A stretch of DNA of 64,000 nt from Marvinbryantia formatexigens DSM 14469. GTDB lineage: Bacteria; Bacillota; Clostridia; Lachnospirales; Lachnospiraceae. The notes beneath the pieces were generated by a model, which was given only the letters and a program-made list of their open reading frames with translations, made no database searches and had not been told where the DNA came from. The DNA lies in contig NZ_CP102268.1 in NCBI RefSeq assembly GCF_025148285.1, forward strand, positions 806,001-870,000, given 5' to 3'. This document shows positions 16,721-24,186 of the stretch, piece after piece. Made by a program: the position numbers and the translations under genes. Positions within the stretch are counted from its first letter, which is position 1, and each line of letters begins with the position of its first letter.

Positions 16721-16941
16721 TAAGCGGCACCTCCGTTTTTTCTGCAAATCGCATATAAATCATCCAAAACATCATCAAATGAGAGTGTATGCTCCACGTC
16801 ATAAAATTCTTTTAAAAACTCAATTCCTTTGTACTGTTTTAAATAAATATATGCATCTTTCATATGCATCCCGTAGCGGACTGCAAATTCACTGATGCAG
16901 ACAACAATATATTCCAATATGTTTCTATCTGTTTTTGTCAT
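16720..16941 (-). CDS. DUF3791 protein
   Basis: 73 residues. The sequence matches the DUF3791 style (ILEYIVVCISEFAVRYG, YLKQYKGIEFLKEFYDVEHT, VLDDLYAICRKNG). The ATG at 16941 is chosen because GGGGAGG stands just before it; an upstream ATG at 16980 lacks such a site. First gene of the module and translationally coupled to DUF3990. DUF3791 proteins are typical neighbours of DUF3990 and probably its regulator or antitoxin; the molecular role is unknown. Confidence 0.78.
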   Translation of the reverse strand: MTKTDRNILEYIVVCISEFAVRYGMHMKDAYIYLKQYKGIEFLKEFYDVEHTLSFDDVLDDLYAICRKNGGAA

Positions 16942-16980
16942 ACCACCCTCCCCTTCCGGTAATTTCAGTTTCTTAACCAC

Positions 16981-17009
16981 ATTTTACAATAAATCCTCTG
17001 TCATTTCAA
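16981..17009 (-). promoter_or_regulatory. Promoter of the DUF3791 module
   Basis: Minus strand: TTGAAA (17009-17004), 17-base spacer, TAAAAT (16986-16981). It lies about 40 bases before the DUF3791 start. Confidence 0.6.
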
Positions 17010-17087
17010 GCCGGGGCAGCCCCTTCGGACGCACGGCGACCAAAAAACATCCACCGGACGTTTCGTCGTGTGCACGCCAACAAAGAT

Positions 17088-17121
17088 GACCGGCGGCAGG
17101 GATATTTCCCCGCAGCCGGTC
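17088..17121 (-). terminator. Hairpin after the AhpF-like gene
   Basis: A 34-base inverted repeat: GACCGGC and GCCGGTC as outer arms and GCAGGGATA opposite TCCCCGC inside. It starts 8 bases after the reductase stop. The following sequence (ATCTTTGTTGG) is only weakly T-rich, so it may be an imperfect terminator or an mRNA-stabilising hairpin. Confidence 0.45.
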
Positions 17122-17128
17122 GTCGCCT

Positions 17129-18790
17129 TTATTTTTCCAGCAGCTCCAGAAGCTGCCTTACATTTTTCTTTCCGAAGGAGACCTGCTCCCCGTCGTTTAT
17201 GACCAGGCAGGGAACGCTCATCACCCGGTACTTCTCCCGCAGACCGGGGAAATGATTCAGGTCGTACACCTGCGCTGTCACCAGCGGATTTTCCGCCGCA
17301 ATGCGCTGCGCCGCCGTCACCAGCTCCGGGCACATGGTGCACGATAAAGAAACCAGCACCTTCATATCCGTCTTTTCCAGCTTCCGCGCCTTCTCCAGAA
17401 GCTCCTCTTCCAGCGCCTGGCCCGGTCCCGCCGCATTGTAAAGCCCCAGCACGAAGGAGGTAAACTCATGTCCGCCGGGAACCCCGTGAAACGCCAGGCC
17501 CGTCCAGGAGCCGTCGTCCCGGCACACCCGCACGCAGGGAGCGTCCTTTACTTCTCCCTTTCCGCGTATGACCGAAAGCCGGTCCGTCAGAGAGCACAGC
17601 TCCTCCATATAGCCCATCAGTTCTTCCGACAGAGGAGTATCATCCAGATACAATTCCAGTACAAGCGGCGTCTGCATTCTCGAAAACACCGTATCTAACT
17701 GCGCCAGCATATCCGGCGTAAACAGATGCCCTGCCGCATCCTCTTTTTCCGCCGCCGTTTTATCCGTCGTATGTTCTCCGGAAACTGCCGTCCGGTTTTC
17801 CGCCGCCGGTGTTCCTGCCGGCTGCTCCGGATGCAGCCCGGTCTTTTTCTGCATGGCGGCGGCATACCGCTCCAGCTCCGTAGCTGCCAGGGCGCCGTCC
17901 CCGACCGCTGTCACCACCTGGCGCAGCGGCTTGACACAGATATCTCCCGCCGCATACAGCCCTTCGCAGGTCGTTCTCTGACTGCGGTCCGTTATGACAT
18001 AGCCCTGCGCATCGCAGTCCGCCAGATTTTTCACCAGCTCCGTGGCAGGCTCATATCCGGCGAACACAAACACGCCAAACGTTTCCCCTTCGGGCGGACG
18101 GTATTCCGTCACCTCTTCCGTCTGCGTATTCCGGTAGCGCAGAACGCGCAGCGCATCGTCCCCGGAAACCTCTTCTATCTGACTGTGTGTCAGCACCGTA
18201 ATCTTTTCATTGTGCAGCGCCGCCTCCGCTGCCGCCGGAGCGCAGGAAAAACCGTCTCCGCGAATCAGAACCATCACATGGCGGGCATATTTCGTCAGAA
18301 AAACACTCTCCTCCGCCGCAGCAAAGCCGCCGCCCACCACAAACACGTCCATGCCGCTGAAAAACTCTCCGTCGCAGGTGGCGCAGTAAGCTACGCCGCG
18401 TCCCCGGAATTCCTGTTCTCCCCGGAAACCGACCGTGCGCGGACGGGCGCCCGCCGCCAGCAGGATTCCAAAGCAGGAAAGCGTGCCACGGCTGGTCTGC
18501 ACCTTTTTTATATCTCCCTTCACAGAAAGCTCTGTGACCTCCGCCAGCAGAAATTCTGCGCCAAAGCTCTGCGCCTGCCGGCGCATACTGTCTGTCAGCG
18601 CTTTTCCGGAGGTTTTTTCCACCCCCGGATAATTCACCACCTCGGAGGTGATGGTAATCTGCCCGCCAAACTGCTCTTTCTCCACCACCACAACACGGTA
18701 GCGGGCGCGCGCCAGATAGAGAGCCGCTGTCAGACCCGCCGGTCCTCCGCCGATGACTACCACATCGTATAAATTCTTTTTGTCCGCCAT
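17129..18790 (-). CDS. AhpF-like peroxiredoxin reductase with permuted domain order
   Basis: Flavoprotein disulfide reductase expected to pass electrons from NAD(P)H to AhpC. Residues 1-310 form a thioredoxin-reductase module with the FAD motif GGGPAG (14-19) and the redox pair C136-A-T-C139. Residues about 310-350 are a low-complexity linker. Residues about 350-553 form a double thioredoxin-fold module with CTMC (C484, C487). In classical AhpF the double thioredoxin module is N-terminal; here it is C-terminal. The gene starts 1 bp after the ahpC stop, and the two are co-transcribed from the ahpC promoter. Thioredoxin reductase fused to a glutaredoxin-like domain is an equivalent description. 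Confidence 0.9.
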   Translation of the reverse strand: MADKKNLYDVVVIGGGPAGLTAALYLARARYRVVVVEKEQFGGQITITSEVVNYPGVEKTSGKALTDSMRRQAQSFGAEFLLAEVTELSVKGDIKKVQTSRGTLSCFGILLAAGARPRTVGFRGEQEFRGRGVAYCATCDGEFFSGMDVFVVGGGFAAAEESVFLTKYARHVMVLIRGDGFSCAPAAAEAALHNEKITVLTHSQIEEVSGDDALRVLRYRNTQTEEVTEYRPPEGETFGVFVFAGYEPATELVKNLADCDAQGYVITDRSQRTTCEGLYAAGDICVKPLRQVVTAVGDGALAATELERYAAAMQKKTGLHPEQPAGTPAAENRTAVSGEHTTDKTAAEKEDAAGHLFTPDMLAQLDTVFSRMQTPLVLELYLDDTPLSEELMGYMEELCSLTDRLSVIRGKGEVKDAPCVRVCRDDGSWTGLAFHGVPGGHEFTSFVLGLYNAAGPGQALEEELLEKARKLEKTDMKVLVSLSCTMCPELVTAAQRIAAENPLVTAQVYDLNHFPGLREKYRVMSVPCLVINDGEQVSFGKKNVRQLLELLEK

Positions 18791-18791
18791 A

Positions 18792-19355
18792 TTATAACTG
18801 CCCTACCAGATCCAGGCTCGGCCTCAGCGTCTCGGCGCCCGGCTGCCATTTTGCCGGGCAAACCTCGTCCCCGTGCTCATGTACAAACTGGCACGCCTGC
18901 AGCTTGCGCAGCAGCTCGTCGGCATTTCTGCCCACATTTCCGGCGTTCACCTCATAAGCGACAATTTTTCCCTCCGGATTCACAATAAAGGTGCCGCGCT
19001 CCGACAGTCCGTCCGCTTCGATGTACACCTCAAAATCCCTTGACAGGGCATGTGTGGGATCCGCCAGCATCGGGTAAGCAATCTTTTTAATCCGCTCCGA
19101 AGCGTCATGCCACGCCTTGTGGACAAAATGCGTATCGCAGGAAACGGAATACACCTCGCAGCCCGCCGCCTGGAAATCCGCGTACTTATTCGCCAGGTCC
19201 TCCAGCTCCGTCGGGCAAACAAAAGTGAAATCCGCCGGATAGAAGAAAAATACGCTCCATTTTCCCAGCACATCCGCTTTGGAAACCTGTTTAAATGCAC
19301 CCTCATGATAAGCCTGAACAGTAAAATCACTGATTTCTTTGTTAATTAAAGACAT
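18792..19355 (-). CDS. ahpC: Alkyl hydroperoxide reductase subunit C (typical 2-Cys peroxiredoxin)
   Basis: 187 residues, the standard length. The peroxidatic Cys is C47 in FVCPTE, preceded by FFFYPADFTF. The resolving Cys is C166 in HEHGDEVCPAKW. The family reduces hydrogen peroxide and organic peroxides in the cytoplasm. The partner reductase gene follows by one base. AAAGGAGG lies before the ATG, and a near-consensus promoter with an operator stands upstream, so it is probably induced by peroxide or another redox signal. Confidence 0.97.
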   Translation of the reverse strand: MSLINKEISDFTVQAYHEGAFKQVSKADVLGKWSVFFFYPADFTFVCPTELEDLANKYADFQAAGCEVYSVSCDTHFVHKAWHDASERIKKIAYPMLADPTHALSRDFEVYIEADGLSERGTFIVNPEGKIVAYEVNAGNVGRNADELLRKLQACQFVHEHGDEVCPAKWQPGAETLRPSLDLVGQL

Positions 19356-19392
19356 ATTTCGTCCTCCTTTATCTTTTCCATATTGTGTTATA

Positions 19393-19440
19393 GTTAGCTA
19401 TAACTAACCATATTATATAAACAATCCGGCCTGTTGTCAA
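19393..19440 (-). promoter_or_regulatory. Consensus promoter plus GTTAG-N6-CTAAC operator for ahpC
   Basis: Minus strand: perfect TTGACA (19440-19435), 17-base spacer, perfect TATAAT (19417-19412). The inverted repeat GTTAG-TTATAG-CTAAC (19408-19393) lies over the expected start site. A promoter this strong with an operator at +1 implies repression that is lifted under stress. It does not match the PerR box by eye; a MarR-type repressor is one possibility. Confidence 0.8.
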
Positions 19441-19502
19441 GCCGGAAGTTTTTCATGATATGTATATCTGCGAGCCGGTTACTGTTCCCTCCAGCCTGAC
19501 TG

Positions 19503-20459
19503 TTACACACTGGATACGACATGAAGCCCATCCTTTTCTTTTACGACCTCGAAGACGAGCGGATTCTGCTCTGCCCATTCGGCGTCCGCCTGCGCTTTTT
19601 CATTCCACTGGCGGTAGCTTTTCACGAAGCCGCCGTGAATCATTTCCTCCGCCTCCAGACGCGCCTGCACCGCCTCGTCAAAGGTCTTGTATCTTCCCAG
19701 ATAGAAGCGGCGTCCCTTGAAACCGATATTTACCCGGTAGCCGCCACGCGCGGTCCTGTTCACGCCGCGGAAGCCGCTGGTATTGTCGCAGCGGTATTTC
19801 CGCTTCTCCAGCCACTCAATGCAGGTACCGTCCACCCGCGTCAGCCGGTCCCGGATGCCGTCCTGCACCTCCCGGCGCAGGCAGCCGCAGCTTTTCTGCG
19901 CACCGCTCAGGAGGGCGTCCCGCGTGACCTCTACCTCTTTCCCGCAGTCACAACGGCAGTGCCAGTACACCGACGATTTTTTGCTTTTTTCTTTTGTGGG
20001 CGCCAGCGCCACCAGCCGTCCGAACCGCTGTCCGGCAAGGTCGTCCTTCATGTGGTGCATCCAGAGATTTTCGCAGCCACAGCTCGTTGCCCTGCCGGAT
20101 TTCAGGCTGTTCGACGATACGATTTTCGTATTGCCGCAGTCGCAGAGGCAGTTCCAGTACATATGCCCGCGGCGGCTCTCCGCGCGCGACTGCACCGTCA
20201 GATGTCCAAACTGCTGACCGGTGAGGTCGGCGGCGGTGTTCCTTCCCCGCGAAGAATTTTTCGAGATACAGCCGCAGTCCGTTGCCGTGCCCCGCTGCAG
20301 ATACTTTGTGTTCGCCAGCGTCTCCTGCCCGCAGTCACAGCGGCAGCGCCAGACCACGTAGCCGCAGAACCTCTCCGGTGTCTTTTCCAGCACGGTCAGA
20401 TGACCGAACCTCTGTCCAACCAGATTTTTACTCTTTCCCGCCATAATTCTTACCGCCAT
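19503..20459 (-). CDS. AP2-domain protein with three Cys-rich repeats
   Basis: 318 residues. Three copies of a domain of about 52 residues at 12-64, 78-129 and 139-193, each starting L-x-GQRFG-x-L and carrying C-x-C-x-CG and a closing CGC, a likely zinc-binding fold. Then a linker and an AP2-type DNA-binding domain at about 225-277 (SGFRGVNRTARGGYRVNI, FYLGRYKTFDEAV). Bacterial AP2 domains are known from phage and mobile-element proteins, often with HNH nucleases; no nuclease motif is visible. The 5' end overlaps the minor pilin gene by 32 bp in another frame; an internal ATG at 20444 is an alternative start. The likely role is DNA binding, possibly regulatory or mobile-element related. Confidence 0.78.
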   Translation of the reverse strand: MAVRIMAGKSKNLVGQRFGHLTVLEKTPERFCGYVVWRCRCDCGQETLANTKYLQRGTATDCGCISKNSSRGRNTAADLTGQQFGHLTVQSRAESRRGHMYWNCLCDCGNTKIVSSNSLKSGRATSCGCENLWMHHMKDDLAGQRFGRLVALAPTKEKSKKSSVYWHCRCDCGKEVEVTRDALLSGAQKSCGCLRREVQDGIRDRLTRVDGTCIEWLEKRKYRCDNTSGFRGVNRTARGGYRVNIGFKGRRFYLGRYKTFDEAVQARLEAEEMIHGGFVKSYRQWNEKAQADAEWAEQNPLVFEVVKEKDGLHVVSSV

Positions 20460-21147
20460 TTCCTGCCGTCAGCTTCTTTTTCGCCAGGATCGCGGCAGCA
20501 ACGATAACCACCGCAGCTCCCATCAGCACAGCCCAGAGTGTCAGATTTGTGGAATCGCCTGTCTTCGGCGCGTCACTCTTCTTCGCCTCGGTCTGTTTTT
20601 CTGTCTGTTTTTCGGTTTCCGTTTCTGTTTCCGTTTCTGTCTCTGATTCTGTCTCAGTTTCCGTCTCCGTCACATAAACATTTTCAAAGGAAGCACAGTC
20701 CAGCTTCTCGCTCTCCTCATTGCGGTAGAGCACGGATACCGCGCCGAGACCGCCCGCCTCATCATTTGTCACGGTGACAACCAGATGATATACGGAATTA
20801 TCATATGTGCAGTCCGCATTGGAACCGCCCTGCTGGCTGATTGTGTAACGGTAAATGCCTACCCTCGGAAAACGGATTACCGGAAAGCTCTGCGTCCCTT
20901 CCCCGGAGATTACCAGCGTGCAGACCGCGCCGTCGCTGCCCTCCGGCATCGGTGCGGATGCATCATCCGCCTCCAGGACAACGGAAAAGTCCTCCGCCTC
21001 CTCCGGCAGCGTCCCGGACAGGGAAATCCGCACCGGAACCTCTGTAACCAGCCCTTCTGCCGCCATTGCCTCTGACGGTGCAAATCCAAACGCCCCGAAT
21101 ACGGTGAGCACCAGCGCCATCAGAATTCCTCGTTTCCATGTTTTCAT
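20428..21147 (-). CDS. Minor pilin / pilus base protein with LPXTG-like signal
   Basis: 239 residues. Signal peptide at 1-29 (ALVLTVFGAFGFAPSEAMAAE), one FctA/Spy0128-like beta domain at about 35-155 (YRYTISQQGG, YHLVVTVTNDE, SFENVYV), a Thr-Glu spacer (TETETESETE...), then a sorting signal DAPKTGD, a membrane helix and a basic tail. The tail is longer than usual (KKKLTAGNGGKNYGGKE). It is the last structural gene of the pilus operon, in the place of streptococcal FctB, the wall-anchored base pilin. Isopeptide formation is a family trait and is not shown. Confidence 0.85.
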   Translation of the reverse strand: MKTWKRGILMALVLTVFGAFGFAPSEAMAAEGLVTEVPVRISLSGTLPEEAEDFSVVLEADDASAPMPEGSDGAVCTLVISGEGTQSFPVIRFPRVGIYRYTISQQGGSNADCTYDNSVYHLVVTVTNDEAGGLGAVSVLYRNEESEKLDCASFENVYVTETETETESETETETETETEKQTEKQTEAKKSDAPKTGDSTNLTLWAVLMGAAVVIVAAAILAKKKLTAGNGGKNYGGKE

Positions 21148-21194
21148 TTTTCATATCCTCCTGTTCGCTGACATGTGGCTCCGCAGCAATTCCG

Positions 21195-21986
21195 CTAATC
21201 TGCGCTGTTACGTGGCTTCATCACTGTCAGAATAATGGTTCTTGCATCTGTGAATTCTGAAGAGCAGGTGGAAAGCGCCAGAATCTGGCTGCTTCCGTCC
21301 GTCTGCCGCAGCCCTGCAACCGTATCCGCATCGTAATACAGCGCATTCTGTTCCACAAAATCCAGCAGGGAATTTATATCATCCTGATACTGCTGCGGGT
21401 CGAAAATGGCATTCTCGGACGCCGTCACCAGCATGCAGGCATAGATTTCCAGGTCATAGGTTCTGTCCGGCAGAATCAGGGTTCCTGTCTTATTTTTCCG
21501 GAAAAAGGTCTCCTCCTCAAATTTATCGAGGTCCCCGAACATATTTCCGTTCGCCATGTGATGCCCATAGAGAAGCGAATACGTGTCGCCAAACCCGCGG
21601 TCGCTGCGGGAATCCAGGAAAATGCTGCCTGCCATCGCAAAGTTCCCGTATACATCGGTATTAATATAGGTAAGATTTGTTGCCCCCTGCAGAACAGGGT
21701 AATCAATATTTGTGTTGTCTATGGTGACCCACGCACAAACATCGGGATTGACTGCCAGAAGCTCTTCAAAAGAAGCCCCATTGTCTTCAATCACCACCGG
21801 CTTCAGCTTCATCATATCCGCGCGCACATCCTCCGCCGCCGAATATACTCTGTTGTTGTCCCACAGCGCATATACGGAGTACAGCCCCGCCGTGCAGAGA
21901 CACAGGGCTACCACAAAGGAGACAAGGGCATTTGCCGCCCTCAAGAATGCTCCCGCCAAACGCATACAGTTCCACTCCCGTATCAT
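21195..21986 (-). CDS. Class B sortase (pilus sortase)
   Basis: Up to 263 residues: an N-terminal membrane anchor at about 12-35, then the sortase fold with the catalytic His in LLYGHHMANGNMFGDL (near 142), the catalytic Cys C241 in LALSTC and Arg R249 in DARTII. The LSTC signature and length fit class B, the class used as pilus polymerase in streptococcal FCT loci (SrtC). It sits between the two pilin genes. ATG 21986 or the ATG seven codons later (21965, with GGGAG nine bases away) may be the true start. It probably links the pilins through their DTG/KTG signals. Confidence 0.9.
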   Translation of the reverse strand: MIREWNCMRLAGAFLRAANALVSFVVALCLCTAGLYSVYALWDNNRVYSAAEDVRADMMKLKPVVIEDNGASFEELLAVNPDVCAWVTIDNTNIDYPVLQGATNLTYINTDVYGNFAMAGSIFLDSRSDRGFGDTYSLLYGHHMANGNMFGDLDKFEEETFFRKNKTGTLILPDRTYDLEIYACMLVTASENAIFDPQQYQDDINSLLDFVEQNALYYDADTVAGLRQTDGSSQILALSTCSSEFTDARTIILTVMKPRNSAD

Positions 21987-21999
21987 GCGGCTTCCCGCC

Positions 22000-22022
22000 C
22001 TCCCCGGAGCAGCTCCGGGGAG
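22000..22022 (-). other. GC-rich hairpin just before the sortase gene
   Basis: Near-perfect palindrome CTCCCCGGAGC-T-GCTCCGGGGAG about 14 bases before the sortase ATG. No T-run follows, so it is not a normal terminator. It may protect or attenuate the sortase part of the operon mRNA, giving the enzyme and pilins different levels. Confidence 0.55.
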
Positions 22023-22301
22023 AGGTTCCGCCTGTTGTTCTGTTATTCTGTCATTTTGTTCTTCTTGTCGTCTGTTATTTCGTTATTTGCTTACAGTATT
22101 GTTTTGTCGCCGCGTTGTATCGTCGCCGCGTTGTTTTTTCGCCGCGTCAGTCTTTTACCGCGTAATTTTATTACCGCGTTAATCTTTTACCACGTAATTT
22201 TATTACCGCGTCATTCCGTCATCCCGGCACTTTACTGCCCTGCCTTTCTGACAGACATTTCGCCGGACCCTGTCCCGCACACGCAGTGACTTAAGATAAA
22301 T
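22023..22301. repeat. Intergenic stretch between pilin and sortase with short degenerate repeats
   Basis: No gene is seen. The stretch holds two near-identical 29-bp units at 22151-22179 and 22183-22211 (28/29 identical; core GTAATTTTATTACCGCGT). At 22107-22149 are three looser GCCGCGT-type units, and at about 22040-22080 further T-rich TTCTGTTATT-like repeats. No clear promoter was found. Confidence 0.6.
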
Positions 22302-23315
22302 TTAGCGGTTTGCAGAGAAACGCTTTCTTACGAACATAACTACTGCGCATACTGCAACCAGAGCAAGAATCATGATGTACGGCATGCTGTCAAGGTTGAT
22401 GCCGGTGTCAATCTTATCGTTGTTCTTATTATTTGTGATATCTACGCTGTCACTTGCACTATCAATTTTCTTGTTATTATCACCAAAAGCATATGTTGTC
22501 TTATAACCGTCGCTAGTATAATCATCCTCTTTTACAGTGTAAGTAACTCCATAAGGAATATTGGTGAAGGTCACGGTCTCATCATGTTTCAGATTAATTT
22601 CAGCAGTTGCCGTTCCACTTGTCCATGCACTTGCAGGAATAGTATAATCCGTGCCACCATCTGAGTAGGAAATTGCTTCACTGACTGTTTTTCCTTCCGG
22701 AGCTGTAAATGTTACTGTCACAGCGAATTCTTTCTGCTGGTCACCTAAGTTTCCAGTAACAATCTTTTTTACAGCCAGGGAACCTGCAGAATACTCATTG
22801 TCATTAAAAGTATTTGTCTTGTTTCCACCTTCATCCTCTGTATGAACAGCAGCTACACGGATATAACCGCTTGCATCCTGCAGAACTGTAACAACCAGTT
22901 TGATATCACTGGTACGGTATGTAACACCGGCAGTTGAACCCTGGTCTTCCTTAATCGTGTAGGTATAAACACCAACACTTCTATACTCTGGCAGGGTTAC
23001 TGTAATATCTTTACTCTTGGTCGTGGAACCAGCTTCACCGGCTGTATATGACACATTTCCAATCGCCGGCGTCGGCATATTGGCTGCAGTAACACCAGAA
23101 GCAGCATCTTTAACAGAGGTATTCGCAATAGTAAAATTAAAAGTCTCTGCCGGAGAAGTTGTACCTTTGTTTGTCGCTTCATAGTTCTTTGTGATGGTGA
23201 CGGTTTTCATATCAGTAGGTGATTGTGTTGGTTCTCCCGTTGCCATCGCCGCTGCTCCCATGTTCAGCACCATAGCTGCTGAAAAAATAATTGCTGCAAG
23301 TTTTTTCATTTTCAT
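22302..23315 (-). CDS. Major pilin, FctA/Spy0128-like, sortase-anchored
   Basis: 337 residues. Signal peptide at 1-26, a first FctA-type domain at about 30-175 (VTITKNYE at its start, GVYTYTIKED, NTFNDNEY at its end) and a second domain at about 178-290 (LAVKKIVTGNLGDQQKEFAVTVTF, VTFTNIPYGVTYTVKE, DITNN). The sorting signal is KIDTGINLDSMPYI followed by a helix and basic tail. Conserved Lys and Asn positions of such domains usually form intramolecular isopeptide bonds. The position between the SipA-like and sortase genes matches fctA. The motif (DTG) departs from LPXTG, as often seen for class B pilus sortases. Confidence 0.9.
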   Translation of the reverse strand: MKMKKLAAIIFSAAMVLNMGAAAMATGEPTQSPTDMKTVTITKNYEATNKGTTSPAETFNFTIANTSVKDAASGVTAANMPTPAIGNVSYTAGEAGSTTKSKDITVTLPEYRSVGVYTYTIKEDQGSTAGVTYRTSDIKLVVTVLQDASGYIRVAAVHTEDEGGNKTNTFNDNEYSAGSLAVKKIVTGNLGDQQKEFAVTVTFTAPEGKTVSEAISYSDGGTDYTIPASAWTSGTATAEINLKHDETVTFTNIPYGVTYTVKEDDYTSDGYKTTYAFGDNNKKIDSASDSVDITNNKNNDKIDTGINLDSMPYIMILALVAVCAVVMFVRKRFSANR

Positions 23316-23466
23316 GAATTTTTCCTCCCTGGAATATTAAAATTTATTTATGAACAGCCTTTCGGCTTATCATACTGTGTGAGCTGTGCTCTGCTCGGCG
23401 CTGTCTGCTCTTCGCTTTGCGCTTTTCCTGACACGACCGGTATGCACCGGCGCTCTGCCCTCCATT

Positions 23467-24186
23467 CTATAATCCCCTCCGGCGGAGAATGGTGATTACT
23501 TTCCCTTTCACGTCCCCCATTGGAACCGCCCCAAGTGTCCGGCTATCCACTGTCTGTGTCCGGTAATCACCGAGCACAAAGACATATCCTTCCGGCACCG
23601 CGTAAGGATACTCCAGTTCTCCTTCCGCATAGGTCGGATAGAGAATCTCCCCGCTCTGTACCGTGCCGTTTACAAGAAGCGTTCCGCTGTCATCCAGCGT
23701 CACCACATCCGTCCCGCGGGCGGCGATTCGTCCGATGTACTCCTGCCCGTCCACTTCATAAACCACGACATCATTTTTTGCGTATTCCTGCTGCAGCCGG
23801 AACGCAAATACCAAATCGCCGTCTTTCATTGCCGGAAACATGCCGTTCCCGGAAACCTGTGTAATCAGAAAAACCTGTGTGAGAAAAAGCCAGCCTGCTG
23901 CCGCAAGCAGCACAATCCGTATGAGCAGACTTACATAACCTTTTCGGATTTCTTCCTTCCGTCTCTGCTTCTCTTCGCGCGCAGCCCGTGCACCGCTTCT
24001 GCGTCCCCGGCGCTCCTGTGCGGGGCGTTCCCCATATTCATCGCGCTCCCGCACAGGGCGTTCTCTGTATGTTTCCCGTCCCGGCGCCGGTGGATTTCTG
24101 TAATCAGCCTGTTTTTGCACCGGCTGTTCCCTGTATGTATTCTGTTCCTGCGTCTCTCTGGCTCTCTCCCGTCTTTCAGTCGTCAT
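23467..24186 (-). CDS. SipA-like signal peptidase I homologue lacking the catalytic dyad
   Basis: 239 residues. A charged N-terminal cytoplasmic part at 1-82 has degenerate repeats (YRERPVRERDEYGERPAQER), then a membrane helix at about 84-107 and an S26 signal-peptidase fold. The usual catalytic Ser motif GxSMxP reads GNGMFP, with G115 at the Ser position. The usual Lys motif YxKR reads YIGR, with G152 at the Lys position. The later box GDYRTQTVDSRTLG is kept. S. pyogenes SipA, needed for pilus assembly, also lacks the dyad. This protein is probably a pilus assembly factor rather than a protease. It shares one base with the adhesin gene stop. Confidence 0.88.
   Translation of the reverse strand: MTTERRERARETQEQNTYREQPVQKQADYRNPPAPGRETYRERPVRERDEYGERPAQERRGRRSGARAAREEKQRRKEEIRKGYVSLLIRIVLLAAAGWLFLTQVFLITQVSGNGMFPAMKDGDLVFAFRLQQEYAKNDVVVYEVDGQEYIGRIAARGTDVVTLDDSGTLLVNGTVQSGEILYPTYAEGELEYPYAVPEGYVFVLGDYRTQTVDSRTLGAVPMGDVKGKVITILRRRGL

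Noticed and set aside
23467-24186. Active signal peptidase I
   Set aside because: The catalytic Ser and Lys positions are both Gly in the DNA sequence, so normal peptidase activity is not expected.
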